Origin: Collybiopsis luxurians FD-317 M1
Lineage: Eukaryota > Basidiomycota > Agaricomycetes > Agaricales > Omphalotaceae
DNA length: 64,000 bases
NCBI GenBank assembly: GCA_000827265.1
Contig: KN834753.1
Location: 1,270,686-1,334,685, forward strand
Direction: 5' to 3'
Shown here: positions 27,301-39,130 of the stretch, one piece after another
Layout of the letters: each line of letters opens with the position of its first letter
Position numbering within the stretch: the first letter of the stretch is position 1
Made by a program: the position numbers and the translations under genes
Notes under the pieces: generated by a model
Databases searched by the model: none
The model's input: the letters and a program-made list of their open reading frames with translations, nothing else
What the model was told of the DNA's origin: nothing

Positions 27301-29541
27301 GACGGGGGATAAATTAGAGACGGCGATCGCCATCGGAAGGAGCACAAATCTTATCGGGCCAGAATCGAATATCATTATTGTAAGGGGAGATTCTGGAAGA
27401 CCTGTCGCCCAACAGCTCTCCAATGCACTGGACAAGTTCTTCCCAGAGTATGTTGGGGCGACCGATGTGGAGGAGCTGAAGAAGCAAAGTAAATCGCCAT
27501 CGAATTCGAGGCCAACTACGCCCTCAAGGATGCCGCCGCTCTCGAGAGCGAACACCAACGTCTCGTCCATTGTTGGAGGAGATAACGGCGACAGACCAGG
27601 CGGCTATGTGCTTGTAATTGATGGAGCTGCACTGATACCTGTACGTCCTTCTATTTGCAAGTTACTCCCACTTGCTGATTGATGCATCTTCTCTCCTTCA
27701 AAAATCCCTCGCTTTTGCCCCGCCTTCCCCCCATCTTCCTGCCACAAATAGGCCTTCTCTACCCCCGAAATTTCCTTACTTCTCCTGCGTCTGGGCACCC
27801 TCTGTGAAGGTGTTATATGCTGTCGAGTTTCCCCGTTACAAAAGGCCTTGGTAGTGAGATTAGTCAAGGATAATCTGAAAGCGATGACCCTTGCCATAGG
27901 GGACGGCGCAAACGACGTTAGTATGATTCAGGCTGCAGATGTTGGGGTTGGAATTTCAGGGGAGGAAGGTTTGCAGGCTGTCAATTCAAGTGATTATGCT
28001 ATTGCGCAGGTATGCTTCTTTCAGTGCTCTTGAGATACACGGATTGTGTATAGCTAACATCCTTCGTAGTTCCGCTTCCTTAAAAAGCTCCTTCTAGTTC
28101 ATGGGCATTGGTCATATGCAAGAAATGGCACTATGATTCTGAATTTCTTTTACAAGAATGTGGTTCCCACGGGGATATTATGGTGGTTCCAGATATACTG
28201 TGGATGGAGTGCTACTTAGTGAGTAAATCGCCCCTCAGTACTAATTATCGCTCGTCTTCCAAATTTTTATTTCCCTATTGACATGGAGATCTTAATGCTG
28301 ACTGAAACGTTATCCCCTCCCTTATCTCTACCCTTCTTTTTGTCTGCACTAGCGTGATGGATTACACTTACGTCCTGTTCTGGAACTCCCTCTGGACCAT
28401 CGCCCCTGTCGTCGGGATCGGTTTATTTGATCGAGTAGTCGACGCTGACATTCTCATGGATCTACCCGAATTGTATCACTACGGCAGGGAGAAGTATTGG
28501 TTTGCTTGGAGAGATTTCTTTATTTATATATTGGATGGGATATATCAAGTCCGTTTCTAGTTCATTTCCTGAGAATTGATTGCGCTAATGATATTTGTTA
28601 TTCTCTTTCTTTTTTTTGCAGTCCGTGATTATATTTTTCTTCATCATGTTTGCCTATACTACTACCTCTGCACGACACGATGGGTACGACGTTGATCAAT
28701 ATGAATGGTCTACGGTCACTGCTGTTGCTGGGGTCCTGGTTGCGGACATTTTTACCGGTATGGCGGCTTCTGCTTGGACGTGGTGGCTGGTGTTCTTGGT
28801 ATTCATCGGGATACTTCTCGTCTGGGCATATACGGTGAGCATGGAGATATAGCTTTTCTTTCTCAGCATGTTCATCTTGTCCTTTTGTAGTTCATATATT
28901 CTGCCCTCTCTCCTGGCTATGAATTCACCAACCTCTGGGGGTTCTACTACTTCCTGGGCGCTTCTTCATACTTTTGGTTTGGGATTCTCTTCACCTTCTT
29001 CCTCGCCCTCGCTCCCCGATACCTCGCCAAAGCGTATAAAGCAAGTTTCATGCCGGACGATATCGATATTGTAAAGTGGATCAAGAGGGATAATCCTTAC
29101 TTTGACTTCAAGCATTACGATCACCAGGATAACATTATCGCGAATGGAATAGGGCTCAAGGAGATGAAAAGGGGGAGAAGAGCTTCCTCTCGCATTGAGA
29201 ATCCGACCTCGCGCCGCGCATCTCGAGCTAGTAGCATTGCAACGCTCGAATCGCCTAGTGGAGCGAGACCACGACCCTCAGCAGATTTTCGATCAGCAAG
29301 TCGAACAGACATGTCGACAGGCCTCGTGTCCGTCGAACGTGGATTTGACTTTGCTACGGAGGATGATGTGGGTGGTGGTGTGGCGATAAGGAGGATACAG
29401 ACCAATTTGTCGGAGAGGTTCAGTAGTCGCAATAATTTGCCTCTTGCGGATGGGAAGGAACAAGGGGAGAAGGGAAAGAAATCGAGGTTGTTCTCGTTAA
29501 GAAGAGGCTTCACGACGAAGAAGAATCGACAGAGCGAGTGA
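24372..29541 (+). CDS. P4-ATPase phospholipid flippase (Dnf/Neo-type)
   Basis: Thirteen exons: 24372-24566, 24619-24698, 24747-25620, 25671-25843, 25895-26114, 26166-26952, 27046-27162, 27213-27640, 27752-28009, 28070-28218, 28353-28548, 28622-28834, 28891-29541, giving 1446 residues. Motifs in order: [29 protein letters not shown] (actuator DGET), [11 protein letters not shown] (the P4 PISL turn), [14 protein letters not shown] (phosphorylated Asp near 508), [27 protein letters not shown], then the six C-terminal helices. P4-ATPases flip phospholipids to the cytosolic leaflet of plasma membrane, Golgi or endosomes with a Cdc50 subunit. Fungal-specific Ser/Pro inserts lie in the N-domain (exon 6) and P-domain (exon 8), and the C-tail is rich in R-R-x-S sites, suggesting kinase control as for yeast Dnf1/2. 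Introns 8 (111 nt) and 10 (134 nt) are longer than usual. Confidence 0.95.
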
Positions 29542-30521
29542 GACTCGTTACACATTGACTCCTTCTGCTCACTGCTATTCTTATTTATCATGTTTTATCT
29601 ATTGTTAGTATCATCTCTTTGCATATCTCTCTTTTGCGTCTGACGTTACTATCTGTATCCATTTTCCGCGCCTGTAGCCAGCACTATTATACGTAATCAT
29701 ATTGCAACCTTCTCTTCCTCATTTGTTACCTGTTGGGACCTCTCGTTTAACCTCCTTGGTCCACATGTCACCTGCTACTATTTCGCATAGAACAAAACAG
29801 AAACCTATCCTTATCTTTCAGACATTTCTAGTTCAAGGAAGGAAATTTTTGAAATATAATCCATGGGTACTAAATTGTATATGCCGGCGTGGCGCAATGG
29901 TAGCGCGTAGCTTTCCTAAGGCAGTCATGCATGATGTAGTAAGTACTTCCAGTGCATTTTGAAAGTGTTTAATTACACTTTAGGAAGCTAGTGGCTTAAC
30001 TCCGTTTCTTATTTCCGGGTGGCCTACTAATGCATTGCAAATGCTCTATGAGGCCTTTTTTTAAAAAAAAAAGCTGAGTTTTCTTGCCAGTACAGCAAGT
30101 TTGCATTAATGACTAGGTCTTTTCTGAAGAATTCAGCCACATGCAAGAGTTGAATTGACTTTGTGACAAACTTTCTTTCTTAAAGTTTGCTGAAGAATGT
30201 GTACAGAGAAAGTTATTAGCCCTTGATACTTTTTTTGAAGCTCATTCACATCCAAGTAAGCGTTTAAAGATTTTGGTAAGTGCTTGGTTACCATACAGTT
30301 TCACCTCGAGGTAGTTAGTTCTGGAGAAGTCCCGGACGATATCGCTGCACATCTGACTTTGTTCCTCGTTATTGGACCCCTGCTGACTCTGGAGAAAGTG
30401 GGAGGAAAGATACTAATAAGGAACCCTGCCCATACCCTTCCCAAGTCCTTATCGAAGATGGAACATTCTCCTTATAATACTTCGGATCTCCCGTAATTAC
30501 TACGATATCGAAACCTCAGCC
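29542..30521. other. Intergenic region with tRNA-like fragment and hairpins
   Basis: No protein gene is supported. It holds the tRNA-Arg-like fragment at 29883-29930, a nested inverted repeat to about 29991, a T7/A10 junction near 30055-30071, and an inverted repeat (CAAACTTT arms) at 30167-30189. The mixture suggests a decayed retroelement or SINE-like insertion. The right end carries the isochorismatase promoter. Confidence 0.45.
29883..29930 (+). other. 5' fragment of a tRNA-Arg(CCU)-like sequence
   Basis: A 7-base acceptor start (GCCGGCG) is followed by TG, a good D-arm (GCGC-AATGGTA-GCGC) containing an A-box-like TGGCGCAATGG, and an anticodon loop TTCCTAA with CCT in the anticodon place. 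The anticodon stem is weak (one mismatch, two wobble pairs). No T-arm (GGTTCGA-type B box) and no 3' acceptor strand follow. It is therefore a truncated tRNA or the head of a tRNA-derived SINE, not a working tRNA gene. Confidence 0.55.
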
Positions 30522-31809
30522 ATGAAATACTTCGCACTTCTACCATTAGTCTATCTTTTGTTGGAAATATTTGTTCCAGAGGTATTCTCCCTGACAGGTG
30601 TTCCAAACGATCCCACTATCTTCGGCAACGCACTTAATTTCTGGAAGAAACTTGAATCTGGTGGCTGGGATGTATGATTTTGATTCCCTTTGGAGCTATT
30701 TATCAACACTTATCATCAGGTGTAGCTCACTCGCGGCGCGTCCACTGGTTCCCTAACTCTTCCAATGCCTCGCAATGGGCCCATCATTATTCAGCCTAAT
30801 GCATCAGCCTTGGTGATCATCGATATGCAAAATTTCTTTCTTCATGAAAGTTTGGGAGGGGATCCCAAGGGGAGAGCTATCGTCCGTACGTACTGAAGCA
30901 TGCATGAAAGACTAGGTTGCATGAGTGACTTGGGGCCACTTGATTAGCGACTACTATTACGCTTGTGAACGCCTTTCGAAGAGCAGGCATCCAGATACTC
31001 TGGGTTAACTGGGGTGTTACAAATTTTGACAGTGAGTATACCATGGTGCCTATCCCTGTTGATTGACCTTTTGAAAATAACACCTCCGCTATGCAGTCAT
31101 AAACATGCCACCAGCATTCATACAAGGCTTCTCTTCAGATGATACATCTGCGACATCTTTCGGGAGTGAGATGGGCACAGTCATTGTACCACAATCAGAC
31201 CAGTCAATCGCAGCTACCAGCTCTACCCCTGGCCCGAACATAACTATCGACGCCGGACGCAAGCTTACGCGGGGATCTTGGAATGCTCAATTGTATGATA
31301 TTCCCTTTAAACCATTTATTTTCTCTTTACTCAACGCGTTTGCGCTCTTAGGTGGGGAGATCTCTTCACCGAACAAACAGAAGGGGTTGCGAACGGGACA
31401 GATTTTTACTTTAATAAAAGTGCGTACCTGTTCAATATCCTGCTCAAATGCCCTGTCTTCAAGGAGGGTTTAGATCGTCTGTCTGGAATGTGGGGACCTT
31501 CAACTCCGCTGCAAATGTGGCTCCAGGATAACAGCATAACCACCTTATTTTTGGGTGGAGTGAACATTGACCAGTGCGTTTTCGGAACCTTAATTGAGTG
31601 AGCTATACTTCATTTTGTTTAATTAAATATCTCTGATGGCAATGATGCTTAGCGCGTATTACAAAGGATATGATGTTATCCTCCTTGATGATATCTCGGC
31701 GACGACTTCTCCCCTGTCTGCGACAGAAATGGTCAATTTTAACGTTGCTCTAGATGGTTGGGTGGCAAACTCTACCGATATCTTACCAGCGCTGACAAGT
31801 GCTGTTTGA
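30522..31809 (+). CDS. Secreted isochorismatase-like cysteine hydrolase
   Basis: Seven exons: 30522-30671, 30726-30885, 30948-31031, 31097-31292, 31352-31419, 31474-31597, 31653-31809, giving 312 residues. Residues 1-23 look like a signal peptide (LLPLVYLLLEIFVPEVFS). The core matches the isochorismatase/nicotinamidase superfamily: LVIIDMQNFFLHE (catalytic Asp), AGIQILWVNWG, a Lys in the DAGRKLTRGSWNAQLWG segment, and GGVNIDQCVFGTL with the nucleophile Cys. The family hydrolyses isochorismate, nicotinamide or related amides; the true substrate is unknown. Secretion is the notable feature, since most members are cytosolic. It sits alone, oriented away from the flippase gene. Confidence 0.86.
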
Positions 31810-32142
31810 TTTTTGTTGGGTAATCCATCTGTAACAATTCTGTAATAACAGGTCGAATGAATTTTATGTAAAATTAGAGGATTATACACTGATTGCTCAG
31901 ATTTTGCTCATGAAACAGGTTCGAAGTATCATAGAGAATAAAGCGTGAAAAGAATTAGGGTCAAAGTATACAAATGTGAGCAAACGAGAGTATACAACGT
32001 TTGATTAAACTTGAACTAATGAAAGGCAAGCACAAGCGAAGCACTAGTAGTAAATGTGAGCATACACATGACAGTAGAAATACATTGCGAATTGACATAG
32101 AATAGCCGACCAGGGCAAACAGCCTTTCTCTTTTGACAAATC
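31810..32142. other. Convergent intergenic region
   Basis: A/T-rich 3' flanks of the hydrolase gene and of the disordered-protein gene. Nothing else is seen. Confidence 0.5.
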
Positions 32143-33319
32143 TCAAATGTGGACAAACTGATCCTCCGATGTGGCCCATCTGTCATGAGCGGTCGGCGTA
32201 GTGTTAGATGCATATGAAGGATGGAGAGGGAAGTGAGTAGTACTGGATGAATATGGAGTGGACGGCGACTGGGCGTGTTGGGAACGAAGCGGAAATGACG
32301 CGAACGAATGCGCGCTGGCTTCTGAAGGCGGCCTTGCGGCAGTGAAATGAGTCGAGGAGGAGGCGCTTCGCCCGTGGGTTTTACTTCTCATACACATCAG
32401 TATGCTATATCAAATTATTGGAAAGGATGAATGCAACTCACAGTCTGGCGGGTAAAGAAGGGGATGGGGAGGCATTTAATTGAGACGATACAGCAGAACT
32501 GGAAGGGGTTCAAAATTCTGACAGCGTCTAGTTTGTGAGAATGATTACTCACTTGTAGAATGAGTTGGGATTGAAAGTAATGTGGTCATGAGTTGAGTCC
32601 GAGTGACTTGAGCTGGCTGGGGAGAATTCCGGTCTGGTGTATGCAACAGAGGCATCAAATTGCAGCTGTGGCACTGTTCTCGGATGCGATGAACGAGAAG
32701 GGAAAGAATGATTATGAGGAGACAATGGCGGAGACGGTCGATGCTGATCAAGTTCGTTGGATCGGAGAAAACGATTCTCAGAAGAAGGATTTTGGGACCT
32801 CGATCCAGCTGAGGGGGGCAAGGAAGACACTGGAAACGCGACAGCGGGGAAGGAAGGTTGGGAGGCGATGCCGTGGTGAGAAGGAGAATTTTGGGGGCGA
32901 GGCGACCTTGACGTCGTATTGCTCACTTCTTGGATCGGATCCAAGGCTCCGTACAATTTGGCATGGGGTATTGGAGCTGGATACGAGCCATAAGAGTGAG
33001 AAGCAGATTTTTTGTGAATTCGTAAAGGTTTCTGGTTTGCTATTGCCTCTTGCTGACCGGGCACAGCGGGTAACCGTCTCGGCAGTTTGTGGATCGAACT
33101 GGTCGGTGCAAACGAATGCGCATGAGCAGAAGGAGCTCTAGCAGAAGAAACAGTTTCCGGAGCCCTCGAGGTCACAACATCCTCAGATCCATTCTCGTCT
33201 GCTTCTTCTTCCGGATCCTCGGATATTGTCAAGCTCATCTGGAACGTTGCGGCTAGCTTCCTGTCATAATCTCGCTCGGAATACGCTGGAGGTGGGGAGC
33301 TTTCGCGGGTGAAATCCAT
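32143..33319 (-). CDS. Ser/Pro/His-rich disordered protein
   Basis: Three exons: 32553-33319, 32442-32498, 32143-32383, giving 354 residues. The N-terminus has a PPPAY motif (a PPxY ligand of WW domains such as those of Rsp5-type ubiquitin ligases) and an acidic patch (SEDPEEEADENGSED). Then come low-complexity stretches rich in S, P, H and R with no folded domain. The reading frame is kept by two ordinary introns (the last acceptor is AAG). I do not recognise the family. An adaptor role is only a guess from the PPxY motif. Confidence 0.7.
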
Positions 33320-33895
33320 GAAACGGAGGACAAAGAGGTGATAAGAGAGGTTAAAGCCCAGAGTTCACCTAGCGGCTTCCCTGAATCTTAAATCAGGCAC
33401 AGCATCCATCCAACATCAATCGCTCTCCGCGAAGGCCGGTTAACTCTGATTATCTGCATCGGTGTTAATATTACTCCAGCTTCTTCTCATTGAGCAATCC
33501 TGCACACTGGCAACTCATGACAACTGGTAATCATTATTCTAAAGTAATTATTCCCCTCTCCAGGTCCTCACGCTTGTGCCGGCTATACTCGCTTCAACAT
33601 ATCTCCCGTGTGTATTCGACGTACTTCATAAAAGGTGTCCGTCATAGGACCCGCCTCGGCTGCAGTTTTGAACAGCGTTAGATCTTGTGCTAGCGTACCT
33701 CGAGGTATCTTTCCTTTCGAGGGGTCGAATGTTCACACTGGCAAATCGTGTCATCGGACCCATGCTTCTCGTTCACAGCGGGATCTGCAAGCACATGAAT
33801 GTTGGGCGGTTCGGAGAAAAAGAAGAAAGCACTATACGCTAAATAATGTTGCTCTCAAATAACCGCATCTCCTATTCGATTTCTTCCGGCACATG
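33320..33895. other. Intergenic region, about 575 bp
   Basis: Upstream region of the disordered-protein gene and 3' flank of the next minus-strand gene. No coding signal or repeat stands out. Confidence 0.45.
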
Positions 33896-34934
33896 CTAAG
33901 CCTTTGAACTGTCGACGCCTCCCCAATTAACATCGGGAAAGCACAGTTGGGCTAGGCCCAGATCGTCTAGTCTAGTCATGCGGATAAGCATCACCAGAGC
34001 TTTGGCTTCGCTCTCAGTTTGAGCATCCTTGACCAAGGAGGAAGCACCATTAAGGATTGCCCAAGCTTGGTCGTCTATTTCATTGGCGGTGTGCCCCCAA
34101 GCCGCCTTTGTCGTACGGGGATCGCACTGAGTTACGGAGGCCAGGATGAAACACATACTCGAACCTGGAGACGATCGGGGCACGAGCAATGAAACAGGTT
34201 AGAATAGAATGAATGAGAATAAGAAACCAACACACATATGCCACTAATGTCCTGTTCTCTCTCTAGCTCCGGTGGTGGCTGCGACGGCTGTCCTGAATTC
34301 ACGTTTCCCGCTAGAGCGGCATGGTCGGGCAGTAAATCTCCAACATGGTACAGTCTCTGACAAGCTGGGCAGATGCGACTTGTAGCGCGACTCTTGTTAT
34401 ACCAAAGGATCTACAGACGGGGTGAATTCTCGGATAAAAGGCGCGTGTCACGGATTATCGTACCAAAGCAAGCTCTTCCGGCAGTATTGTCCTTAGCATC
34501 TGCAGCACTTCGTCTTGTGCAAATTCGGCACATAATGGATTATCAAGTGCAGGGGGTTGCGAAAAATAACGCGACGCAAGAAAAGCACGCGTGTTACGCA
34601 CTCGTGGTCCATTTCCTGGATTGTGAATGTATGGTTCCTGCAAGAGAATATGAGAGAAATCATTCTCATCTTGAGCAGACGCTTGCTCGCATCTGAGTTC
34701 AAAACCACCTTCTCCTCCGTGGATAGTCAAATGTGCGTGTACTGGATGGACGAAATTGACTGAAGATTGGAGGGGAGACAGTAATGGAGAGGCAGAAAGT
34801 TCGGAGGTTTTATGCAGAGCTGGCACGTCAAAGGACGCGTCCTTACGGTCGCAATGGGTGGTCAAAGTACATCTCTTCCTCTGGCTCTTCCCTTGCGACT
34901 TTCGCTTCTTTCTCCCATTTGAGGGTCCCGGCAT
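33896..34934 (-). CDS. Uncharacterised protein with CxxC pair
   Basis: Three exons: 34464-34934, 34236-34410, 33896-34164, giving 304 residues. The start (MPGPSNGRKKRKS) was chosen because the open frame above it begins with a non-ATG codon; a further 5' exon from an ATG at 34998 would need a 37-nt intron and is less likely. The start is basic and lysine-rich, the middle holds ICPACQRLYHVGD (a possible half zinc knuckle) and the C-terminus is helical and folded (AWGHTANEIDDQAWAILNGA). I do not recognise a family. It lies upstream of and on the same strand as the OSBP gene's 3' side. Confidence 0.65.
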
Positions 34935-35175
34935 CCCTGGACGTGGTTTAAAGAAACAAACCGTGGTAACTACGCCAGAGCGCGTCAATATCAATCATGT
35001 CACCGTGCACTTAACACGGCCAAAACTATACCGTATGCGATCTGAATTAAATAGTCAAGAAACAGGTATATGTGTATATGTAGTATGTAGGCCTTGCAAT
35101 TCGTAACATTCATCGGAACTCATTAAGTTGAGAAAACTATATTCTAACTCCAGTCACATCCCATTCACAACATAT

Positions 35176-36979
35176 CTAGTCGGACTTCACAGGTGGCCAG
35201 TTCTCCTTGAAGACGTACATGTCTTCAGTAGTCGGGGTTATCTTTCCAAGCTTCCCGAGACGCTCATCTAGGACCAGATCCCGTGTTAGATACGAGAAAA
35301 CGCAGAACCCAACCTTTTCACTCACATGTTGGATCTGAGTCTTCGTGAACAAAATGCTTGAGCGGCCACGTAGTACCAGCCGCAAGCTCATCTTTGCGCC
35401 TCTGCCGTTGGTCATTCTACATAGTAAAAAATTAGACACAGAAGGGCCATTGAATGGGGTTGCACACCTCGATCTTCGACTTTTCTCTACTGGCCGCATC
35501 GAAATCACCTTCTCGAATGCCTTTGGCAACGAGCTTCCACAATTCTCTGGTTTCAAATTCACCCATTTCACCAGAAGAGAGACCTCCGATTGCTGTAACC
35601 TCTTCTTTAGGACCAGTGACATTGTGAAACTCCATGCCCGACTTGGATCCGCTCGAGAATTTACTGGTCGTATGCCATGTACCTTCAACAACATGACTCC
35701 CTGAAGCTCCACCAGTGCCAGGAGCAGGGTTTAATGTTGCCTTGAAGGAATGTGATTTTCCAGAGAAGTAACCTTTGCCCTTATATTCGATCGAACAAAC
35801 GTGGTACTTGCTGATGATCCAGGAAACCTCGGCCAGCTCAATATAAGGAGCGCCATACCTAGGTAAAAGGTTAAGAATTGTGGTTTCGATCATAATATCT
35901 ACGTACCACAAGCCGTCTATCCGTAGTCGAGGAAGAGTGATAAGGTATTCTGCAACGTCCCCCGAAGGGAGCTTGACTGTCAGCGTGGCATGTCCAATTT
36001 GCTTGACGATAATAGAACCACCTAAGAGTTCAGAGATAAATTTAGGGTATCTCGATATCCGGACGGAGCAATGGTACCGTACCGCTGAAAGAGGTCTTCT
36101 GGGCGTTATGACCAACGAGCTTGACTCCCTTGCTCTTATTCTCGATGGCATACGCAGTAATGGGCGGGTGGTGTGAAACTTGCTCAACAAGGAGTTCTGT
36201 CTCTCCTCGACCGTTGATATCAGGCCATTTGCCGTAAAACAGCCTAACGAAAACCATCAGGATCGGGCAAGTTGAAGCGACGTAGATGAACTTACTCTCC
36301 AAGAACAGGATTCAGTGGTCTATATAGTGCTTAGCGATTTGGTGACAAGAATATTACAAGGAGACACACTTCTTCTCCGATCCCATAGATTCATTTCTAG
36401 ACGTGTATTGCCCCTTGAGAGTACTCTGATGAAGAGATGAAGTTGTAAAATTTAATAGCGGCGCAAAACACTTACGATAAACCATCTAAGCACAGCAAGT
36501 GTCCTCTCCTCCTCTGTAGTCTGATCTGCAATGGCGGAGAATAATTCGGGGCGCTCACACCAGTAAGCTGAGGTTGCAAATTATAGATTCCGAGTAGAGA
36601 CCAAAAAGTATGAATGAGAAAACTTTTGTTCACAGGCGGAGTGAAAAATCAGACACACCTGGAAACTCGGTCAACGATACTGGTGAGAGAATGAATGGGG
36701 GACACTGAGTCAAATGAAATTAGGAGGCGCAAAGGAGAGAGAAGAGGACACTTGCTGTCATGGAAGATAAATCGCCCGACACCGAAGCAATTCTACAAAA
36801 CCCGAAAAATCCAGATTCAATATTCCTTAGAGGAACCAAAAGAGATACCGAAAAGCCTACGTTTTCAAGAAGGTTGCCCAGCTAGAGCGTTGAGCCGGGG
36901 GTACTGCCTGAATTAACCGTCAAAAGTCTGTGATTTTGAAGGATATAGATAATATTACTTCTCCTGCTTGTTCGCTCAT
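35176..36979 (-). CDS. KES1: Oxysterol-binding protein homologue, Osh4/Kes1 type
   Basis: Twelve exons: 36959-36979, 36861-36907, 36756-36792, 36659-36704, 36476-36567, 36370-36425, 36296-36319, 36083-36243, 35907-36021, 35468-35858, 35326-35416, 35176-35267, giving 390 residues, the short ORD-only form. Visible blocks are RSSWATFLKT, PPFILSPVSLTEFPAYW, STLKGQYTSRNES, KPLNPVLGELFYGKW and the family signature EQVSHHPP. The protein ends DMYVFKENWPPVKSD. Osh4 proteins exchange sterol and PI4P between ER and Golgi/plasma membrane. Intron 3 (36705-36755) must use a GC donor (GCAAGT): it gives the expected M-T-C-P-P-F-I-L junction. A CACGTG box lies 104 bp upstream. Confidence 0.95.
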
Positions 36980-37082
36980 TTCGAAATGATGAAAGTAAGA
37001 TACAAAGAGTGATTTATGGAAGTAGTGTACAGGTGAGATGGGAGCCACAAACTAAAATGCAAGTGGATCCAACGTAATTCAA

Positions 37083-37088
37083 CACGTG
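37083..37088. promoter_or_regulatory. CACGTG box upstream of KES1
   Basis: ACACGTGG context, 104 bp upstream of the ATG of the Osh4-type gene. Candidate bHLH site. Confidence 0.4.
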
Positions 37089-37195
37089 GTCATTTAGGAG
37101 CCAAAGCTAATAATGTCATACGCTCTACACTCTACTCTCTACGCTATAAGCTAAAAGTTCACCGCTTCGAGGTTAGTTCCCTAGACAAGTAGTTT

Positions 37196-39016
37196 TCAGT
37201 CAGCCAGCTGATGTGGGTTGAGAAAGGTATGCACCAATTTTGGCAGGCGAACATATGCATCAGTTCCTACAGTAAACTGAGAAAAAATCCCTTCCTTGAG
37301 TATTACGATACATACCATAGCCATCCAAAGACACCAGTTCCAGAGTGCCGCCAAAATATCTTTACAGAGACAGTCAATACATTGCACTCAGTGTGCTACA
37401 CACACACTCACGTTGCAAATATATTGCTCATTGGCAGCCCTATACCCAGCCTAGCATGCTTCCCGACCCCAGCTTCCTTTTCCGGGTCCGCGAAGCGATC
37501 CCAGCTCTCAACTTGTTCGTCCACTGTTGCCCAGATGCCTCGACGGTGGGAGCTGGCATTACGAAGCAATCCTAACCGAGAACCCTCCATCCGAGAACTA
37601 TTGCGTAAGTGTGAAAGTGAGAAGAGGTCGGATGGATGTTTGACTTGGTTCTGGACGGTGACCAAGCCCCCTCCTGTTCGCCAAATGAATATTAGGAAAG
37701 ATAAAAGTAAGATGTACTAGCCTTGATCCGATATTCGAATTCCAACAGCATTGTCCCCTGCCGCTATAGTGGCCTTTATTGGGGAAAGTTGCGGAGAGTC
37801 CGCTTGATTTAACCTAGTTGCCCGTATCGACTGAAGTTTGAAGTATTACTAGAGATCGAAGCAGGAAGATACGACTCACATTCTTCAATAGTTCAAAAAC
37901 GATGTATCTGCCTCTAGCTGTTAGTCCCAAAAAGCAAGAGGATAGTCAAGTAATTGCGCACTCCAGATGCTCTCGTATGTAAGAAAATTTCGTATCAACG
38001 TCACCTTCAATCTCAACCTCCACCGGAACTCCTTCCGCATCCTCAAAATCCAACGACCGATATCGCAGCAGATTTGCACACTTTTCAATACTAGCCTTGA
38101 CATTTAAGCCTGTCGTAATAATTCCTACATTGGATTCTGACGTTTCCTGTGCTTTGCTTCTGCTGGCGTAACTTTCTGACAAAGCGATATGGTGTTGAGC
38201 TAAGACACGACGAGAAATCCGGGAGACGAGCATGCGTCGCATAAAAGAATCTAGATCGTCTGGTGCTAGATAAGCAGACGACAATGCCATTCCAAGCCAT
38301 AAGTTTGGGATCACAGTTGCACTACAAAAAATGTAATTATTGAGAGCGGTAAAGGAGTCCCACACGCACTGTTCGTCCAAGAGTCCGGCCACAAACTTGC
38401 AAAAGGCTTCATTCTCTTCGAGATTTGTTATAGGAGGGTACTTTCTGAATCTAACACGCTCCATTATGAGTGCTCGTAGCGAAAACCAGAATGATGAGAC
38501 AATACTTTTCGAATGCCGACCAGTAGAGCTGCGGTATCTCCTTCAGCGGGTCTCAAACATTGGAATGATTGGGTGAAGACAAACAGTGTATACTTCCGAG
38601 AGCTCTTTTGTACAAACCACGACATAGGGAAGGCGATGCAAATCTGAAAGACGATGAGCTATCCGTACGGGCAGCTCAGTGCGAACATAATTGGCGCTCT
38701 GCGCAGCGGATTAATTAGTACTGGAGAACGTCACAAGTTTAGCATGTACAAACCTTGATCAACCGGTCTGCATCTATTGATCGGCCAAAAAATACCTAGT
38801 TCATATCAAGTTCATCGGGTGGATACCAAAAACTCTGAAGTAGCCCACTAATTGTCGCAAAGTCAATGGTTTAGGCTCCTTGGACGCATAGAGTTCAAGC
38901 TGCTTATTCTGATAAAAGTGCAGAGCCGTAGATTGGTTTCTTTGTGGACATTGTAACAAGCCACGCGAGCAAGTCCTGGTCAAGTTTAGACTGCAGCGCG
39001 TTGATAATGAGGGCAT
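37196..39016 (-). CDS. Mitochondrial PDK/BCKDK-family protein kinase (Pkp2-like)
   Basis: Eleven exons: 38849-39016, 38754-38795, 38585-38698, 38506-38528, 38370-38450, 37962-38321, 37880-37907, 37722-37830, 37412-37673, 37316-37359, 37196-37266, giving 433 residues. An Arg/Ser-rich start suits a mitochondrial presequence. Family blocks are EPKPLTLRQL, LEENEAFCKFVAGLLDEH, RRMLVSRISRRVLAQHHIAL, a GHKL N-box (EYIVFELLKNS), G1 ISDQGGG, SDLFSLSHLRN and GIGLPMSNIFATYFGG (G2). These kinases phosphorylate the E1 subunit of pyruvate or branched-chain ketoacid dehydrogenase; the RISRRV segment is closest to yeast Pkp2, as I recall. Intron 8 (37674-37721) needs a GC donor (GCTAGT), because the GT alternative makes a stop. 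Confidence 0.92.
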
Positions 39017-39096
39017 TGGGAACAGAGGAGAAGGAATATAGAATGCATGTCCAAGGAATGACTAGATCAAGTGATCACATGTAATACAACGCGGTG

Positions 39097-39102
39097 CACG
39101 TG
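39097..39102. promoter_or_regulatory. CACGTG box upstream of the PDK-family gene
   Basis: GCACGTGC context, 81 bp upstream of the ATG. It lies between that ATG and the 3' end of MED20. Confidence 0.4.
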
Positions 39103-39130
39103 CAGTAGATATTCAACTATTAAGAAAAAG

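Noticed and set aside
29883..29930. Functional tRNA gene
   Set aside because: No T-arm, B box or 3' acceptor strand follows, and the anticodon stem is mispaired.
34935..34994. N-terminal extension of the CxxC protein beginning MILTRSG
   Set aside because: The codon at 34994 is TTG, not ATG, and the extension would need a non-standard start; MPGPSNG at 34934 is preferred.
36042..36302. Separate small gene inside the Osh4-type gene
   Set aside because: It is one exon of the lipid-transfer protein read through its flanking introns.
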